DNA of 41,061 nt, taken from an uncultured Bacilli bacterium. Its GTDB lineage: Bacteria; Bacillota_I; Bacilli_A; RF39; UBA660. The notes beneath the pieces are model-generated. The model searched no databases. It was not told the origin of the DNA and saw only the letters and a program-made list of their open reading frames with translations. The position numbers and the translations under genes were made by a program. The stretch is from NCBI GenBank assembly GCA_944358815.1, contig CALVRX010000002.1, positions 1 to 41,061 of the forward strand. Reading direction: 5' to 3'. Positions 6,800-15,610 of this stretch are shown piece after piece (position 1 is the stretch's first letter; every line of letters starts with the position of its first letter).

Positions 6800-9700
6800 A
6801 TGAATAAAGCAAAAAAATTTGGATGTTTATTGTTATTAGTAGTTGTTTTATGCCCAATTATAGCTATTGCTTGGGATTATTCAGGAACTGGAAGTGGTGG
6901 ACCTGGGGCATCTGGAACTGGTAATTGGCATCCTTGGGTTTTTGGAATTAGAGTAACAGCGGTGGATAAAAATGGTAAACGACTTACTATTCAAGCGGAT
7001 GGAACGACTTATACAAGTCGCAGTATTGATTATTATGGCAATGTGTTATCAGGTGCGAGTGGTAGTAATGAGCACAGTGTATGTGGAGGAAGATTATGTT
7101 CTAAGCCGGAATTAGAGAGCGGAGGATTTAATTCAAATAGTGGTGGTTATCAATATGAGCAATGGCCTTATCAGGGAATTAGTGGTTTTGCTTTACCAAC
7201 GGGTTCTATTGATAATCCATCAGCAGTTAGTCAACTAGTTCGCAGTACTAAAAATTTTGAAAACCGTGAAGATTTAGCTAATGATTTATTCCAAAGATTA
7301 ATGGGTCAGTCGATTACATATTTTCAAAATAATACTACTGGTGACTGCGAGGAGTTAAAAGATAAGTTAACGGAAGCATTTATAATTTTTGAACCGGTAT
7401 CAGAAATGGGTAGTTTTAGTGGAACGGCTTCTGAAATAGCAATTATGTATCATAATAATGAAAATCAAAAATATGGTACTGTTCCAAAATTATATAATGC
7501 TCTTAGAGTAGATCCAGCGGTTGGTAACCGTGGACTTGTATATTTCAATGGTGTTGGGGCAATGCCTACGTATGCGAGTTCAACACTTAATTATACACAA
7601 GCAGCCATTAATGATACACATCAAGGATATGGTGTAGCTATATTGGCTTATGGACCAGAGTTTGTTAAAGATAGTTCTACATGGCTTTGTGATTATGATT
7701 ATTCCTATACTGCTTCTTGCGCGACTTGTGAAAATACAAATAGTGAATATTTAGCTTACACTATTAAAGATACTACTGATTGGGGTGGTATTATGAATAG
7801 TGGAAGTTCATCAAATGCGAATGTTAAAGATTATTTCCATCAAGGTGAATATGCTAGTGGCGATAGTCAAGATCCACAAGGTGATGTGTATTGCCGTGAG
7901 GAGTTTGAAGTTTATTTTCCTAATGCACTTAGTCAAATTTATGTAGATCCTGGAAGATACTTTATTATGTATCCTGATGATACGAGCGGATTATCTACTA
8001 CAGGTAGTCCAGCAGTTCCTAATTTAAAGCCTTATAAAGTATATAGAAAAAGGGAATGCAAAGCAGAAGTAAATTTGTGGCAAAAAGAAAAAGAATCATA
8101 CTCAGCGTTTTTAGCTAGAGTACAAAGGGCTAAAAAGAGGACTTTATCTAATTATGAGAAAGCTAAGAAACAGGATTTTGTCGACGATATGGGTAAAGTT
8201 TGGTTTAGATATAATGAAACTTATGAGAAGAGTAAATATAATATGGATGATCCAGATCAGTTAGACCGTTATCAGATATATATAGATAATCCATTTACAG
8301 ATTATGAGCAAGAAGTAAAACCTATTGGTTCTGATGATGCAAAATTAACAATGGAAAATACGAACAAGTATGAATTACCTGATGATTATTACAATTATAT
8401 TAGATTAAGAGATGGACTTTCTATGATGAAAGCGCCTACTGAGCCTTATATAACGATAGATATTGGTAATTTACCAGTATCATATGAAAATCATGGAGTG
8501 AAGATTAGTGAAACTCAATATAAGGTAGCGGATATTCAATTTGCTTATGATTTACCTGCTAATGCGTTACTTAGTAAAGCGGCTTCAGAAGATGGGTATT
8601 TAGCTACATCTTTAGGTAATGGCGGAACTGGTGGAGATTGCATTTCAAAAGAGACTATTATGGGAGAGCCGACAAGTGGATATTCTTGTAAAGTGTTAAC
8701 TGCGACAATTCCTGATGGTGATCCTGGTGGTGGATGTAAAAGTGAAGATGATGCAAATAAATTAGGCGTTGATTGGAATCCTAAAGGCGGTTATTGTTGT
8801 CCAGTAGGTAAGGTATATAACAGTGAAACTGGAACTTGTGATCCTGGACCTAATACTGGCGATGATTGTAAGACCGAGGCAGATGCTAATAAAATGGGTG
8901 TTGATTGGAATCCGATGACTAATTCTTGCTGTCCAGTAGGTACAAAATATAGTAGTAGGACTGGAAGATGTGAAGATGTACCAGATGATAGTGAGTGTAA
9001 GACTGAAGAAGATGCTGATCGATTAGGATTAGATTGGAATTCAAAAGGTAAATATTGTTGCCCAGCTGGTACGAAATACAATAATATAACAGGAACTTGT
9101 GATCCAGAGCCTGATACAGGTGATGACTGTAAGACTGAAGCTGATGCTAATAGGCTTGGTGTCGACTGGAATCCTAAAGGTAAATATTGTTGCCCAGTAG
9201 GTACAAAATATGATAGTAGTACTGGAAAATGTGAAAATGAGCCAGGAAATCCACCTGGGACAGGTAATGGATGTAAGACTGAAGCAGATGCTAATAGGCT
9301 TGGTGTCGACTGGAATCCAATGACCAAATCTTGCTGTACTGAAGGTTCAACTTATGATCCTAATACTGGAACTTGTGCTGGTGGTAATGAGGAAGATCCA
9401 GTTTGTCCAACTAGTCAGTGTCCTTATGGATGTTGTCCTTCTGGTGAATGTGCACCAATGCCTGATGGAACTTGCCCTGGTTTTGGAGCTATTGATGTTA
9501 TTTATAGGACGATAGATTTGGAAGATCCGTTTCCTGGACAAAGTGCTTCAAATAGGGAAACGGGCTCAAATTGGTGTAGTTATAATATAAGTACTAAGGC
9601 AATTGATTGCAATTATAATAATCAAACCCCAATAAATTTTATTACTAGGGAAAGAAGTAATAAGAAAAATGGTTATAAAGTTTACGATGATGATCATGTT

Positions 9701-9910
9701 TTATATGAAGTTTCTTTAGATTCAAGAACAATTTCATCAATTAGAAGTTATAACAATAAGAATAAATATGATAATGATTGGATCGATCAATGTTATGATA
9801 ATGGTAAAGCATGTAAGAGTAAGTTTTTGAAAGAATATAGTAGTGTGATTACTGGTAAATGTAAATCTACTAGTAAAAGTAATTTTTATACTTGTGATAA
9901 AGATGTATAG
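6800..9910 (+). CDS. Large secreted Cys-repeat protein, candidate tip adhesin
   Basis: A 1036-residue exported protein. A signal peptide ends near residue 24 (IAIA followed by WD). The first ~590 residues are Gly/Ser/Asn/Tyr-rich with scattered Cys and a charged helical stretch near 430-460. Then come five tandem units of 43-48 residues, each with C-x19-CC-x12-C (for example CKTEADANRLGVDWNP then KYCCPVG). A compressed Cys-rich unit follows (CPYGCCPSGEC), then a ~170-residue C-terminal domain with more Cys. No membrane anchor or LPXTG motif is seen at the C terminus. In position and size it resembles the large adhesins that accompany pilus loci, but no known adhesin domain was recognised. Confidence 0.75.
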   Translation: MNKAKKFGCLLLLVVVLCPIIAIAWDYSGTGSGGPGASGTGNWHPWVFGIRVTAVDKNGKRLTIQADGTTYTSRSIDYYGNVLSGASGSNEHSVCGGRLCSKPELESGGFNSNSGGYQYEQWPYQGISGFALPTGSIDNPSAVSQLVRSTKNFENREDLANDLFQRLMGQSITYFQNNTTGDCEELKDKLTEAFIIFEPVSEMGSFSGTASEIAIMYHNNENQKYGTVPKLYNALRVDPAVGNRGLVYFNGVGAMPTYASSTLNYTQAAINDTHQGYGVAILAYGPEFVKDSSTWLCDYDYSYTASCATCENTNSEYLAYTIKDTTDWGGIMNSGSSSNANVKDYFHQGEYASGDSQDPQGDVYCREEFEVYFPNALSQIYVDPGRYFIMYPDDTSGLSTTGSPAVPNLKPYKVYRKRECKAEVNLWQKEKESYSAFLARVQRAKKRTLSNYEKAKKQDFVDDMGKVWFRYNETYEKSKYNMDDPDQLDRYQIYIDNPFTDYEQEVKPIGSDDAKLTMENTNKYELPDDYYNYIRLRDGLSMMKAPTEPYITIDIGNLPVSYENHGVKISETQYKVADIQFAYDLPANALLSKAASEDGYLATSLGNGGTGGDCISKETIMGEPTSGYSCKVLTATIPDGDPGGGCKSEDDANKLGVDWNPKGGYCCPVGKVYNSETGTCDPGPNTGDDCKTEADANKMGVDWNPMTNSCCPVGTKYSSRTGRCEDVPDDSECKTEEDADRLGLDWNSKGKYCCPAGTKYNNITGTCDPEPDTGDDCKTEADANRLGVDWNPKGKYCCPVGTKYDSSTGKCENEPGNPPGTGNGCKTEADANRLGVDWNPMTKSCCTEGSTYDPNTGTCAGGNEEDPVCPTSQCPYGCCPSGECAPMPDGTCPGFGAIDVIYRTIDLEDPFPGQSASNRETGSNWCSYNISTKAIDCNYNNQTPINFITRERSNKKNGYKVYDDDHVLYEVSLDSRTISSIRSYNNKNKYDNDWIDQCYDNGKACKSKFLKEYSSVITGKCKSTSKSNFYTCDKDV
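8735..9376 (+). repeat. Five tandem Cys-rich units in the secreted protein
   Basis: The first Cys codons of the units lie at 8735, 8867, 8996, 9128 and 9272, giving periods of 132, 129, 132 and 144 bases. Units keep GVDWNP and the CC pair, while the linkers between units (Gly/Asp/Pro/Asn) vary in length. Units 4 and 5 are nearly identical at the DNA level over their first part, which points to recent duplication. Confidence 0.9.
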
Positions 9911-9923
9911 GAGGTGATAAAAC

Positions 9924-10325
9924 ATGAAAGAGTCATTTTGGGGTATATTTGTAGTTGGACTTGGTGTTTTATCTATCTTCTTTATTGTTTTGTTTCAAAA
10001 TTTAACTAATACAGATGAACATAATTCGCAACTTTTGAAAGAGGTTACGGAGGCTGCAATGTGGGATGCATTTGATTATGCTTCTTATAGAAAAAATGGG
10101 ACAGTACGTATTTACCGAGAAAAATTTGTAGAAAATTTTGTAAGAAGGTATGCTGAAAGTGCTAGTAGAATGAGAGAATATGTTATAAAGTTTTACGATA
10201 TTAATGAAAGCCCACCCAAAGTTAGCTTAAGTGTACAAAGCGGGGTTGTAGGTATTATGGGAAGAACTAGGATGACTTTTGATTTACAAAATCGAATTGA
10301 TGCAATTTTAGAGACTCCTTATTAA
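9924..10325 (+). CDS. Short single-pass pilin-like protein
   Basis: A 133-residue protein that starts MKESFWGIFVVGLGV with one membrane helix (about residues 6-26). An extracytoplasmic helical region with many Arg/Glu/Tyr follows, then a beta-prone end. Its MKE[S/A] start plus an immediate hydrophobic helix is shared with three other small proteins in this locus (14821, 15113, 15607), which suggests a family of minor pilin or pseudopilin subunits. The classical G|FxxxE prepilin cleavage site is not apparent. A strong AGGAGGTGAT ribosome site precedes it, and it lies 13 bases after the Cys-repeat gene. The pilin assignment is inference. Confidence 0.7.
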   Translation: MKESFWGIFVVGLGVLSIFFIVLFQNLTNTDEHNSQLLKEVTEAAMWDAFDYASYRKNGTVRIYREKFVENFVRRYAESASRMREYVIKFYDINESPPKVSLSVQSGVVGIMGRTRMTFDLQNRIDAILETPY

Positions 10326-10351
10326 AATAAAAGAAAAGAGAGGATGAGTAT

Positions 10352-11419
10352 ATGAATAATTTGGCGGCTTCGGCTAAAAAGTTTATGAAAAACAAAAATA
10401 TGATTACGATTGTTGGTGTTGTAGCAATTTTGATTTTACTGTATATTGGTTATAGTACACAAATCAATAATGCAGTAGAACCAATTTCTATTCCTGTAGC
10501 TACACAAACAATTCAACCAAAAACAGAGATAACTGATGATATGGTACAAGTAATTGATATGCCTAATGTTTCACTTAGTGATAATGTAATTAGGTCTAGA
10601 ACACAAATAGTTGGAAAATATTCAAATGTTAATTCTGTTATTCCTGAAGGTAGTATGTTTTATACAGATACCGTTATTGATGGGGATGAGCTTCCTGATG
10701 CTTCATTTGCAAAAGTTAAAGCTGGTGAAGTAGTTTATAATTTTCCAGTTGATATGGAAAGTACTTATGGTAATTCTATTTTTCCAGGAAATAAGATTGA
10801 TATTTATATGAAAGTTGGTGACGGTCGTGATGAGAAAATCATGATTGGGAAACTAATTGAAAATATCGAGGTATTAGCTGTTAAGGATTCTTCTGGTCGT
10901 GCAGTGTTTGAAGATACTAGTGAGACTAGAAATCCAGCTATGATGATTTTTGGTTTAAAGACTGATTTATATTTATTACTTAAGAAGGCTTCTTATATGG
11001 GTACTTTAGGTGTTGAACTTTATCCAGTACCACATGGTGGTAATGTAGATACTGAGGGTGCTACGCAAGTTTCTACACAACAATTAGTTGATTATATTGA
11101 AGCTCATTCAGTAAATATTCCAATTCCTGAAGAAACTACTGATGATCCATTATTACCAACACTTTCACAAACTGGTGGTCAAAGAAATACTGTAACAATT
11201 ACTTTCCCAGATGGTTGTGATGGTCAGTATACTTGTACTTATGTTAAGGATAATGGTAAATCACAAAGAGTTACTAAAAAGACACAAAATGTTGTTTATA
11301 CTGGTAATGGTAAATTAACAGCAACAGTTCAAGAAGAAAATGGTACAGCGCATTCAATTACAGTGGATATTCCATTAACTAATTCAACTAATTCAAATAC
11401 TTCAAATACTAATAATTAG
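10352..11419 (+). CDS. cpaB: CpaB/RcpC-like SAF-domain protein
   Basis: A 355-residue protein with one N-terminal membrane helix (about 18-36, IVGVVAILILLYIGY). A SAF domain follows (about 45-110, with VATQTIQPKTEITDDMVQ and the later PEGSMFYTD), then a second beta-rich region to about 240. The C-terminal ~100 residues are Thr/Asn/Ser-rich with a Cys pair (CDGQYTC). This is the architecture of the CpaB/RcpC Flp-pilus assembly protein, which lies outside the membrane. The following gene is the CpaF ATPase, the usual Tad order. It starts after GAGAGGATGAG. Confidence 0.82.
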   Translation: MNNLAASAKKFMKNKNMITIVGVVAILILLYIGYSTQINNAVEPISIPVATQTIQPKTEITDDMVQVIDMPNVSLSDNVIRSRTQIVGKYSNVNSVIPEGSMFYTDTVIDGDELPDASFAKVKAGEVVYNFPVDMESTYGNSIFPGNKIDIYMKVGDGRDEKIMIGKLIENIEVLAVKDSSGRAVFEDTSETRNPAMMIFGLKTDLYLLLKKASYMGTLGVELYPVPHGGNVDTEGATQVSTQQLVDYIEAHSVNIPIPEETTDDPLLPTLSQTGGQRNTVTITFPDGCDGQYTCTYVKDNGKSQRVTKKTQNVVYTGNGKLTATVQEENGTAHSITVDIPLTNSTNSNTSNTNN

Positions 11420-11428
11420 GAGTTTGAT

Positions 11429-13048
11429 ATGAATAATAATGTATTTGAACAAATAGATTTTGGTCCATTAAAACCTTATTTAGCGGATGATGATATAACC
11501 GATGTTTCTTATGATAACGGAGGTCAGATTCATTTAAAGACTTTATCAAAAGGTATATTTAGGATTGAAAATCCAGCTGTTAACGATGCTTTTATGGAAA
11601 AATTAGCCTTTCAGTGTTCAAATGTTATGGGAAAAACCTTTAATATGGCTCATCCTTTCTTGGATGCTGAAAGTGCTGAACTTCGTTTAGCTTTTATTCA
11701 TCCTTCAATTGCTCAAAATGGTATTGCTTGTGTTGTTCGTAAAACACCGGCGAAGATAAGGCTTCAGAAGGATAAGATAGTTGCTGATAAGTATGTTGAA
11801 TTAGATATTATTGATTTTTTAGAGCAATGTGTACTTGGACATTGTAATATAATTGCTTCCGGTGAAACTGGTTCTGGTAAGACAGAATTTATTAAGTATT
11901 TAGCTTCGAAGATAGCTGAAGACGAGAAAATTATTACTATTGAAGATACTTTGGAATTGCATTTGGATAAAATATTTCCACATCGCGATATTGTTGCAAT
12001 GAAGACAAATAATATTGCTTCTTATACAGAAATTTTGGAGGCTTGTATGCGACAAAATCCGAAATGGATTTTGCTTTCAGAGGTACGTAGTGCTGAGGCG
12101 GTATTAGCTGTTCGTAACTCTATTTCTTCTGGACATTATATTTTATCAACAATTCATGCTGATAAAGCATCTTCTATTCCTAACCGACTTTACAGTTTAC
12201 TTGAGACAAATCAAGATGTTAATCAATTTTTGAGTTCAATTTGTAGATATATACAGCTTGGCGTATATATTAGAGGTTATACTGATAAAGCAACCCATAA
12301 TTTTAAAAGAGAGATTGCAGAGGTTACGGAGTTTTATGTAACAGAAGATACTAATGAAGCTAGACATAATGTTATTTATAGAAAAGCGGCGGATGGTAAG
12401 GTTATTAGGAATAATCCAAGTCCTTATTTAATTGATTATTTGGAGGTTCAAGGGGTATTTTTACCAAAAGAGCTTCAGAATTTAGCTGGCGAACCATATA
12501 CAGATGCAGATTCATTAAAGAGTAATGCTGAAAATAATAAAAGTAATGGTGCAAGTGTTAATAGTGATAAAATAAATGCGAATGTACAAAAGCCGGTTAA
12601 TGGGGTAAATAATTCAGTTAATAATGGAAATTTCATGAATAATTCTAATATGGATAATAATGTTAATAAAGCTGCAATAAATAATTCTAATATGAATAAT
12701 AATGTAAATAAAACTTCAGTAAATAATTTTAATGCGAATAATAATGTTAATAAAGCTGCAATAAATAATTCTAATATGAGTAATAATGTAAATAGTAATT
12801 TTAATGTTGCTACTAATAATGTTGCTGGTTTTAATAATTCTAATGCGATTAATACAGGTGTTACTAGTAATTCATCTACATTTAATAATAGTGGCACAAA
12901 AGTTAATATGGCATCTAATAATTTAAATACTTCTAATATGAATAATAATGTAATGCCTAATCAAACGATAGTTTCTAGTAGTGGAATGATAAATAATCAG
13001 GTACAAAATTCTACTGGAAATTCGACTGTGGAAAATTTATTTGAGTAA
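11429..13048 (+). CDS. cpaF: CpaF/TadA-type secretion ATPase with Asn-rich tail
   Basis: A 539-residue cytoplasmic ATPase of the VirB11/CpaF/GspE family. Walker A GETGSGKT is at about 145-152, the Asp box IEDTLEL near 171, Walker B-like WILLSEVRSAEA near 213, and the His box STIHADKA near 240. It would power pilus assembly or secretion through TadB/TadC, encoded directly downstream. The catalytic core ends near residue 355. The remaining ~185 residues are an Asn/Ser/Val-rich low-complexity tail with a 14-residue tandem repeat, not part of the known family. The gene begins 9 bases after cpaB, with TTAGGAG as ribosome site. Confidence 0.92.
   Translation: MNNNVFEQIDFGPLKPYLADDDITDVSYDNGGQIHLKTLSKGIFRIENPAVNDAFMEKLAFQCSNVMGKTFNMAHPFLDAESAELRLAFIHPSIAQNGIACVVRKTPAKIRLQKDKIVADKYVELDIIDFLEQCVLGHCNIIASGETGSGKTEFIKYLASKIAEDEKIITIEDTLELHLDKIFPHRDIVAMKTNNIASYTEILEACMRQNPKWILLSEVRSAEAVLAVRNSISSGHYILSTIHADKASSIPNRLYSLLETNQDVNQFLSSICRYIQLGVYIRGYTDKATHNFKREIAEVTEFYVTEDTNEARHNVIYRKAADGKVIRNNPSPYLIDYLEVQGVFLPKELQNLAGEPYTDADSLKSNAENNKSNGASVNSDKINANVQKPVNGVNNSVNNGNFMNNSNMDNNVNKAAINNSNMNNNVNKTSVNNFNANNNVNKAAINNSNMSNNVNSNFNVATNNVAGFNNSNAINTGVTSNSSTFNNSGTKVNMASNNLNTSNMNNNVMPNQTIVSSSGMINNQVQNSTGNSTVENLFE
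12653..12778 (+). repeat. Three 42-base tandem repeats in the ATPase tail
   Basis: Three consecutive units encode NNVNKAAINNSNM-type 14-mers (middle unit NNVNKTSVNNFNA). Units 1 and 3 are almost identical in DNA. A partial fourth unit follows. Confidence 0.85.
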
Positions 13049-13059
13049 AGGAGGGTACT

Positions 13060-13965
13060 ATGACTATTTTAATTCTTTTAGCTGTTACGCTAATTGCTAT
13101 ATTTATTGTTTTATATCGAAATAATAATAGTAGTAATAATGTTTATAAGTTTATAAGTAAAAAATTTAGTGTAATTTATGATAAGTATGCTCCTTATTCA
13201 TTTAAGACAATTAGACAAAAAATTAAAGATCTGGGTCAAGAATATACTAAAAGACAGTATGCTATTCAAATTGTGGTGTTTGCTGTTGGTGCAGCAGTAA
13301 TTACATATTTATATTTTTATAATATTATTGTATCAATTTTGTATGCAATTTTGGCGGTAGCTGTTATTCCATATTTAACTTATTTACGTTGTAAAAGACT
13401 TTATAGTGAGTTTATTTTTGAACAAATCCAGGTTTATACAACTAATACAATTATGGAATTTGCGACTACTCAATCATTTGTTAAGGCTTTAGAGGGGGTA
13501 TATTCATCAAATGTGCTTGAAGATCCGGTAAAAGCCGATGTAAAGATGATGATTGATATGGCATATCAAAATGGTACTATTGAACAGTCTATTAGTTATA
13601 TGAATTCTAAGTATGATTTTTACATAGTTAGAAATATGCATCAACTTTTTTTACAAATTACTAATGAAGGTTCTAGGGATGCCGGAGAATCACTAGAAAA
13701 TATGAGTCAGGATATTGATATGCTAGTTGAAAGTGTATACCGAGATAGAATTGATAGAGCGACTTTCCATAAGAAGTTTTTACAGTTTGGTATTATTCTT
13801 TATTTAATGGTTATGCTTGTACAGTTTATGCTTGGTATGGAAACTTATGTGGAAATGCTTTCAGACTGGTGGGTACAATTATTACTTCATGGTATTATTT
13901 GGTTGAATACGTTCTTCCTTTTATCCGGAGAAAAATATTATAATGAAGATGTGGGGGCTGAGTAA
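13060..13965 (+). CDS. tadB: TadB-like inner-membrane platform protein
   Basis: A 301-residue polytopic protein of the type II secretion F / TadB kind. It has an N-terminal helix (about 2-20), a helix pair near 70-113, a long cytoplasmic region, and C-terminal helices near 245-290. The cytoplasmic part carries the pattern of T2SSF proteins (TNEGSRDAGESLENMSQDI). It would form the membrane platform that the upstream CpaF ATPase turns. AAGGAGGG precedes the ATG, and it runs straight into the TadC-like gene. Sequence similarity to TadB is inferred from topology, order and partner genes. Confidence 0.78.
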   Translation: MTILILLAVTLIAIFIVLYRNNNSSNNVYKFISKKFSVIYDKYAPYSFKTIRQKIKDLGQEYTKRQYAIQIVVFAVGAAVITYLYFYNIIVSILYAILAVAVIPYLTYLRCKRLYSEFIFEQIQVYTTNTIMEFATTQSFVKALEGVYSSNVLEDPVKADVKMMIDMAYQNGTIEQSISYMNSKYDFYIVRNMHQLFLQITNEGSRDAGESLENMSQDIDMLVESVYRDRIDRATFHKKFLQFGIILYLMVMLVQFMLGMETYVEMLSDWWVQLLLHGIIWLNTFFLLSGEKYYNEDVGAE

Positions 13966-13966
13966 T

Positions 13967-14761
13967 ATGAGTATGGGATTAATATTTATACTGATTGCAG
14001 TGATTATAATATTTTTACTAGAAGTTAATCATCATTTTAGTTCTAGTAAATTTATTAAAGAAACAGAGCCATATTTTCAAATTTTAATGGAAGATGATTA
14101 TGAGTTTTTACTTAAAATAAGATATGGCAGTGATGTAGATGTAAAGAAAATGTATGACCTTAGAGTGCGTAATGGTATTGTTGGAATTATCTTTTTCTTA
14201 TTTATTTTTCTACAGAATTTAACTTTTGCTTATATATTACTTTCGTTTTTATTAGGTTTTGCTTTATTTAAATTTCCTTATATGAAACTTAGTAATTATT
14301 ATAAACAGAATTTGAATAAAATTAATTTAATGCTTCCATACTATTTAAAGGGACTAGAAATATTGGTTCAGCATTATACTGTTCCAGTGGCTTTATCAAA
14401 GTCAATTGAAACGGCTCCTGAATTATTTAAGTCTGGATTAAAGGAATTGGTTGCGAAGATCGATGCTGGTGATTCTTCAGTACAACCTTATATGGATTTT
14501 GCACATGAATATCCAGTGCGTGATTCAATGCGTATGATGAGATTACTTTACCGTTTAGGTATTGGTAGTCAGCAAAATAAACAGGAACAATTGCTTATGT
14601 TTTCAAGAACCATTTCTGCTTTACAGAATAAAGCACGTGAGCAAAAGTACAAGGAACGTCTAGAAAAGATGGAAAATAAAACTATGATGATGCTTTTCTG
14701 TACAGGTGGTGGAATTTTAGGATTTTTACTTTTGTCAATGATGATGATGATGAGTTATTAA
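13967..14761 (+). CDS. tadC: TadC-like inner-membrane platform protein
   Basis: A 264-residue second platform protein: N-terminal helix (about 4-20), helix pair near 65-110, a helical cytoplasmic region (about 115-240) with Gln/Lys-rich helices, and a C-terminal helix packed with Met. The order ATPase-TadB-TadC matches Tad loci. The frame extends to an ATG at 13943, but ATG 13967 begins directly after the TadB stop with GGGGGCTGA ahead of it and is preferred. The gene ends this transcription unit; the pilin candidate downstream has its own promoter. Confidence 0.78.
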   Translation: MSMGLIFILIAVIIIFLLEVNHHFSSSKFIKETEPYFQILMEDDYEFLLKIRYGSDVDVKKMYDLRVRNGIVGIIFFLFIFLQNLTFAYILLSFLLGFALFKFPYMKLSNYYKQNLNKINLMLPYYLKGLEILVQHYTVPVALSKSIETAPELFKSGLKELVAKIDAGDSSVQPYMDFAHEYPVRDSMRMMRLLYRLGIGSQQNKQEQLLMFSRTISALQNKAREQKYKERLEKMENKTMMMLFCTGGGILGFLLLSMMMMMSY

Positions 14762-14784
14762 GTATAGTAAAAAAAAATAAATTA

Positions 14785-14793
14785 TGCTATAAT
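14785..14793 (+). promoter_or_regulatory. Extended -10 promoter of the pilin candidate
   Basis: TGCTATAAT forms an extended -10 element, followed by AGGAGGGTAGGTGAT and the ATG at 14821. It gives the small pilin-like gene its own transcription start. Confidence 0.6.
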
Positions 14794-14820
14794 GAACAAT
14801 AGGAGGGTAGGTGATAGTGA

Positions 14821-15057
14821 ATGAAGGAAGCAGCAGGAGAGGCAAACTTAACAGTTGTTGCAATTATCTTAATCGGTGTTATCGTTGCTGTTGTTACTCC
14901 ACTTGTCAATAACTTAATGAGTAATACTGCAGAACGTGCTTGTTGTACAGATGCAGGTGGTATATGGACTGGTGGAAAGTGTGATCCAACATATGCTGAT
15001 ATGGGAGCATATAATGCTTGTGTTGAAAAGTCTAACAATACATCTGGTACTGAATAA
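14821..15057 (+). CDS. Small major-pilin-like protein
   Basis: A 78-residue protein that opens MKEAAGEANLTVVAIIL and continues as one hydrophobic helix to about residue 33. A short extracytoplasmic part with four Cys (ACC, GKC and NAC) follows. Size, N-terminal helix and position directly after TadC fit a Flp/Tad-type pilin subunit, with possible cleavage near AAG|E, although the standard prepilin motif is not exact. The Cys pattern CC-x11-C with a Gly-rich spacer echoes the repeats of the large secreted protein at 6800. It is flanked by its own promoter and terminator, so it is probably made in excess over its neighbours. Confidence 0.72.
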   Translation: MKEAAGEANLTVVAIILIGVIVAVVTPLVNNLMSNTAERACCTDAGGIWTGGKCDPTYADMGAYNACVEKSNNTSGTE

Positions 15058-15064
15058 GTTTAAC

Positions 15065-15087
15065 ACTTGCTACTTAGCAAGTTTTTC
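15065..15087 (+). terminator. Terminator after the pilin candidate
   Basis: ACTTGCT (15065-15071) pairs with AGCAAGT (15076-15082) over a four-base loop and is followed by five T. Partial read-through would supply the downstream pilin-like genes at a lower level. Confidence 0.75.
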
Positions 15088-15112
15088 TTGGATAATAAGG
15101 CGGTGAATTTAA

Positions 15113-15610
15113 ATGCGGGAGAGTATAGGTAGCGTATTTTTATACAATATGGTTATTTTGTTTATCATAATTGTATTTGGTTTGATTTCGGCTACTGTTA
15201 GTTATTACAAGGCATTTAAGGTAAACGAACGAATACTTTTGATAATAGATAAATTTGAAGGTTATAATCGTTTATCTGAAGAGGAAATCGTAAATTATTT
15301 AAAAAGTTTAGGTTATTCTTCTGAACCTAGTGGTCAAGAGGCTTGCCCTAAGGAAAAAGATGGGGGTACATTGGTAACAGCTAGAGATGCTAGACATTTA
15401 TACTGTGTTTATTATTATGCTGATGACCGTGGAAGTAATGAGTCTGGTATGACTAATGGCGATAATCAACCAATATATTATAATTATGCTGTAACTAGTT
15501 ATATTTATATACAGTTACCAATTGCTGGCGCATTTAAATTACCGGTTTTTACTAAAGGAGAGAGAATTTATAATTTTAGCGATAGTCAAAGTCAAGGTGG
15601 TAGAATATGA
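15113..15610 (+). CDS. Pilin-like protein A (pseudopilin candidate)
   Basis: A 165-residue protein starting MRESIGSVFLYNMVILF, with one helix to about residue 27. A conserved segment (YYKAFKVNERILLIIDKFEGY) follows, then an extracytoplasmic domain with two Cys (EAC and YCVYYY). It is clearly related to the next gene: both share the N-terminal helix, the AFK/GFK-x-N-x-I-L motif, a Gly-Tyr pair, a single Cys-Val-Tyr strand and a terminal strand ending in LPV/IPV. They are probably minor pilins at the tip or base of the filament. The start is preceded by AAGGCGGTG. Its stop overlaps the next start by four bases. Confidence 0.72.
   Translation: MRESIGSVFLYNMVILFIIIVFGLISATVSYYKAFKVNERILLIIDKFEGYNRLSEEEIVNYLKSLGYSSEPSGQEACPKEKDGGTLVTARDARHLYCVYYYADDRGSNESGMTNGDNQPIYYNYAVTSYIYIQLPIAGAFKLPVFTKGERIYNFSDSQSQGGRI

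Noticed and set aside
8791-9327. Long open frame on the minus strand across the Cys repeats
   Set aside because: It is a mirror of the tandem repeats: the same motif recurs with the repeat period, it has no ribosome site, and the plus-strand frame has a signal peptide and conserved Cys.
12475-12897. Leu-rich minus-strand frame opposite the ATPase tail
   Set aside because: It is the complement of the Asn-rich repeats (AAT read as ATT); it has no ribosome site or promoter.
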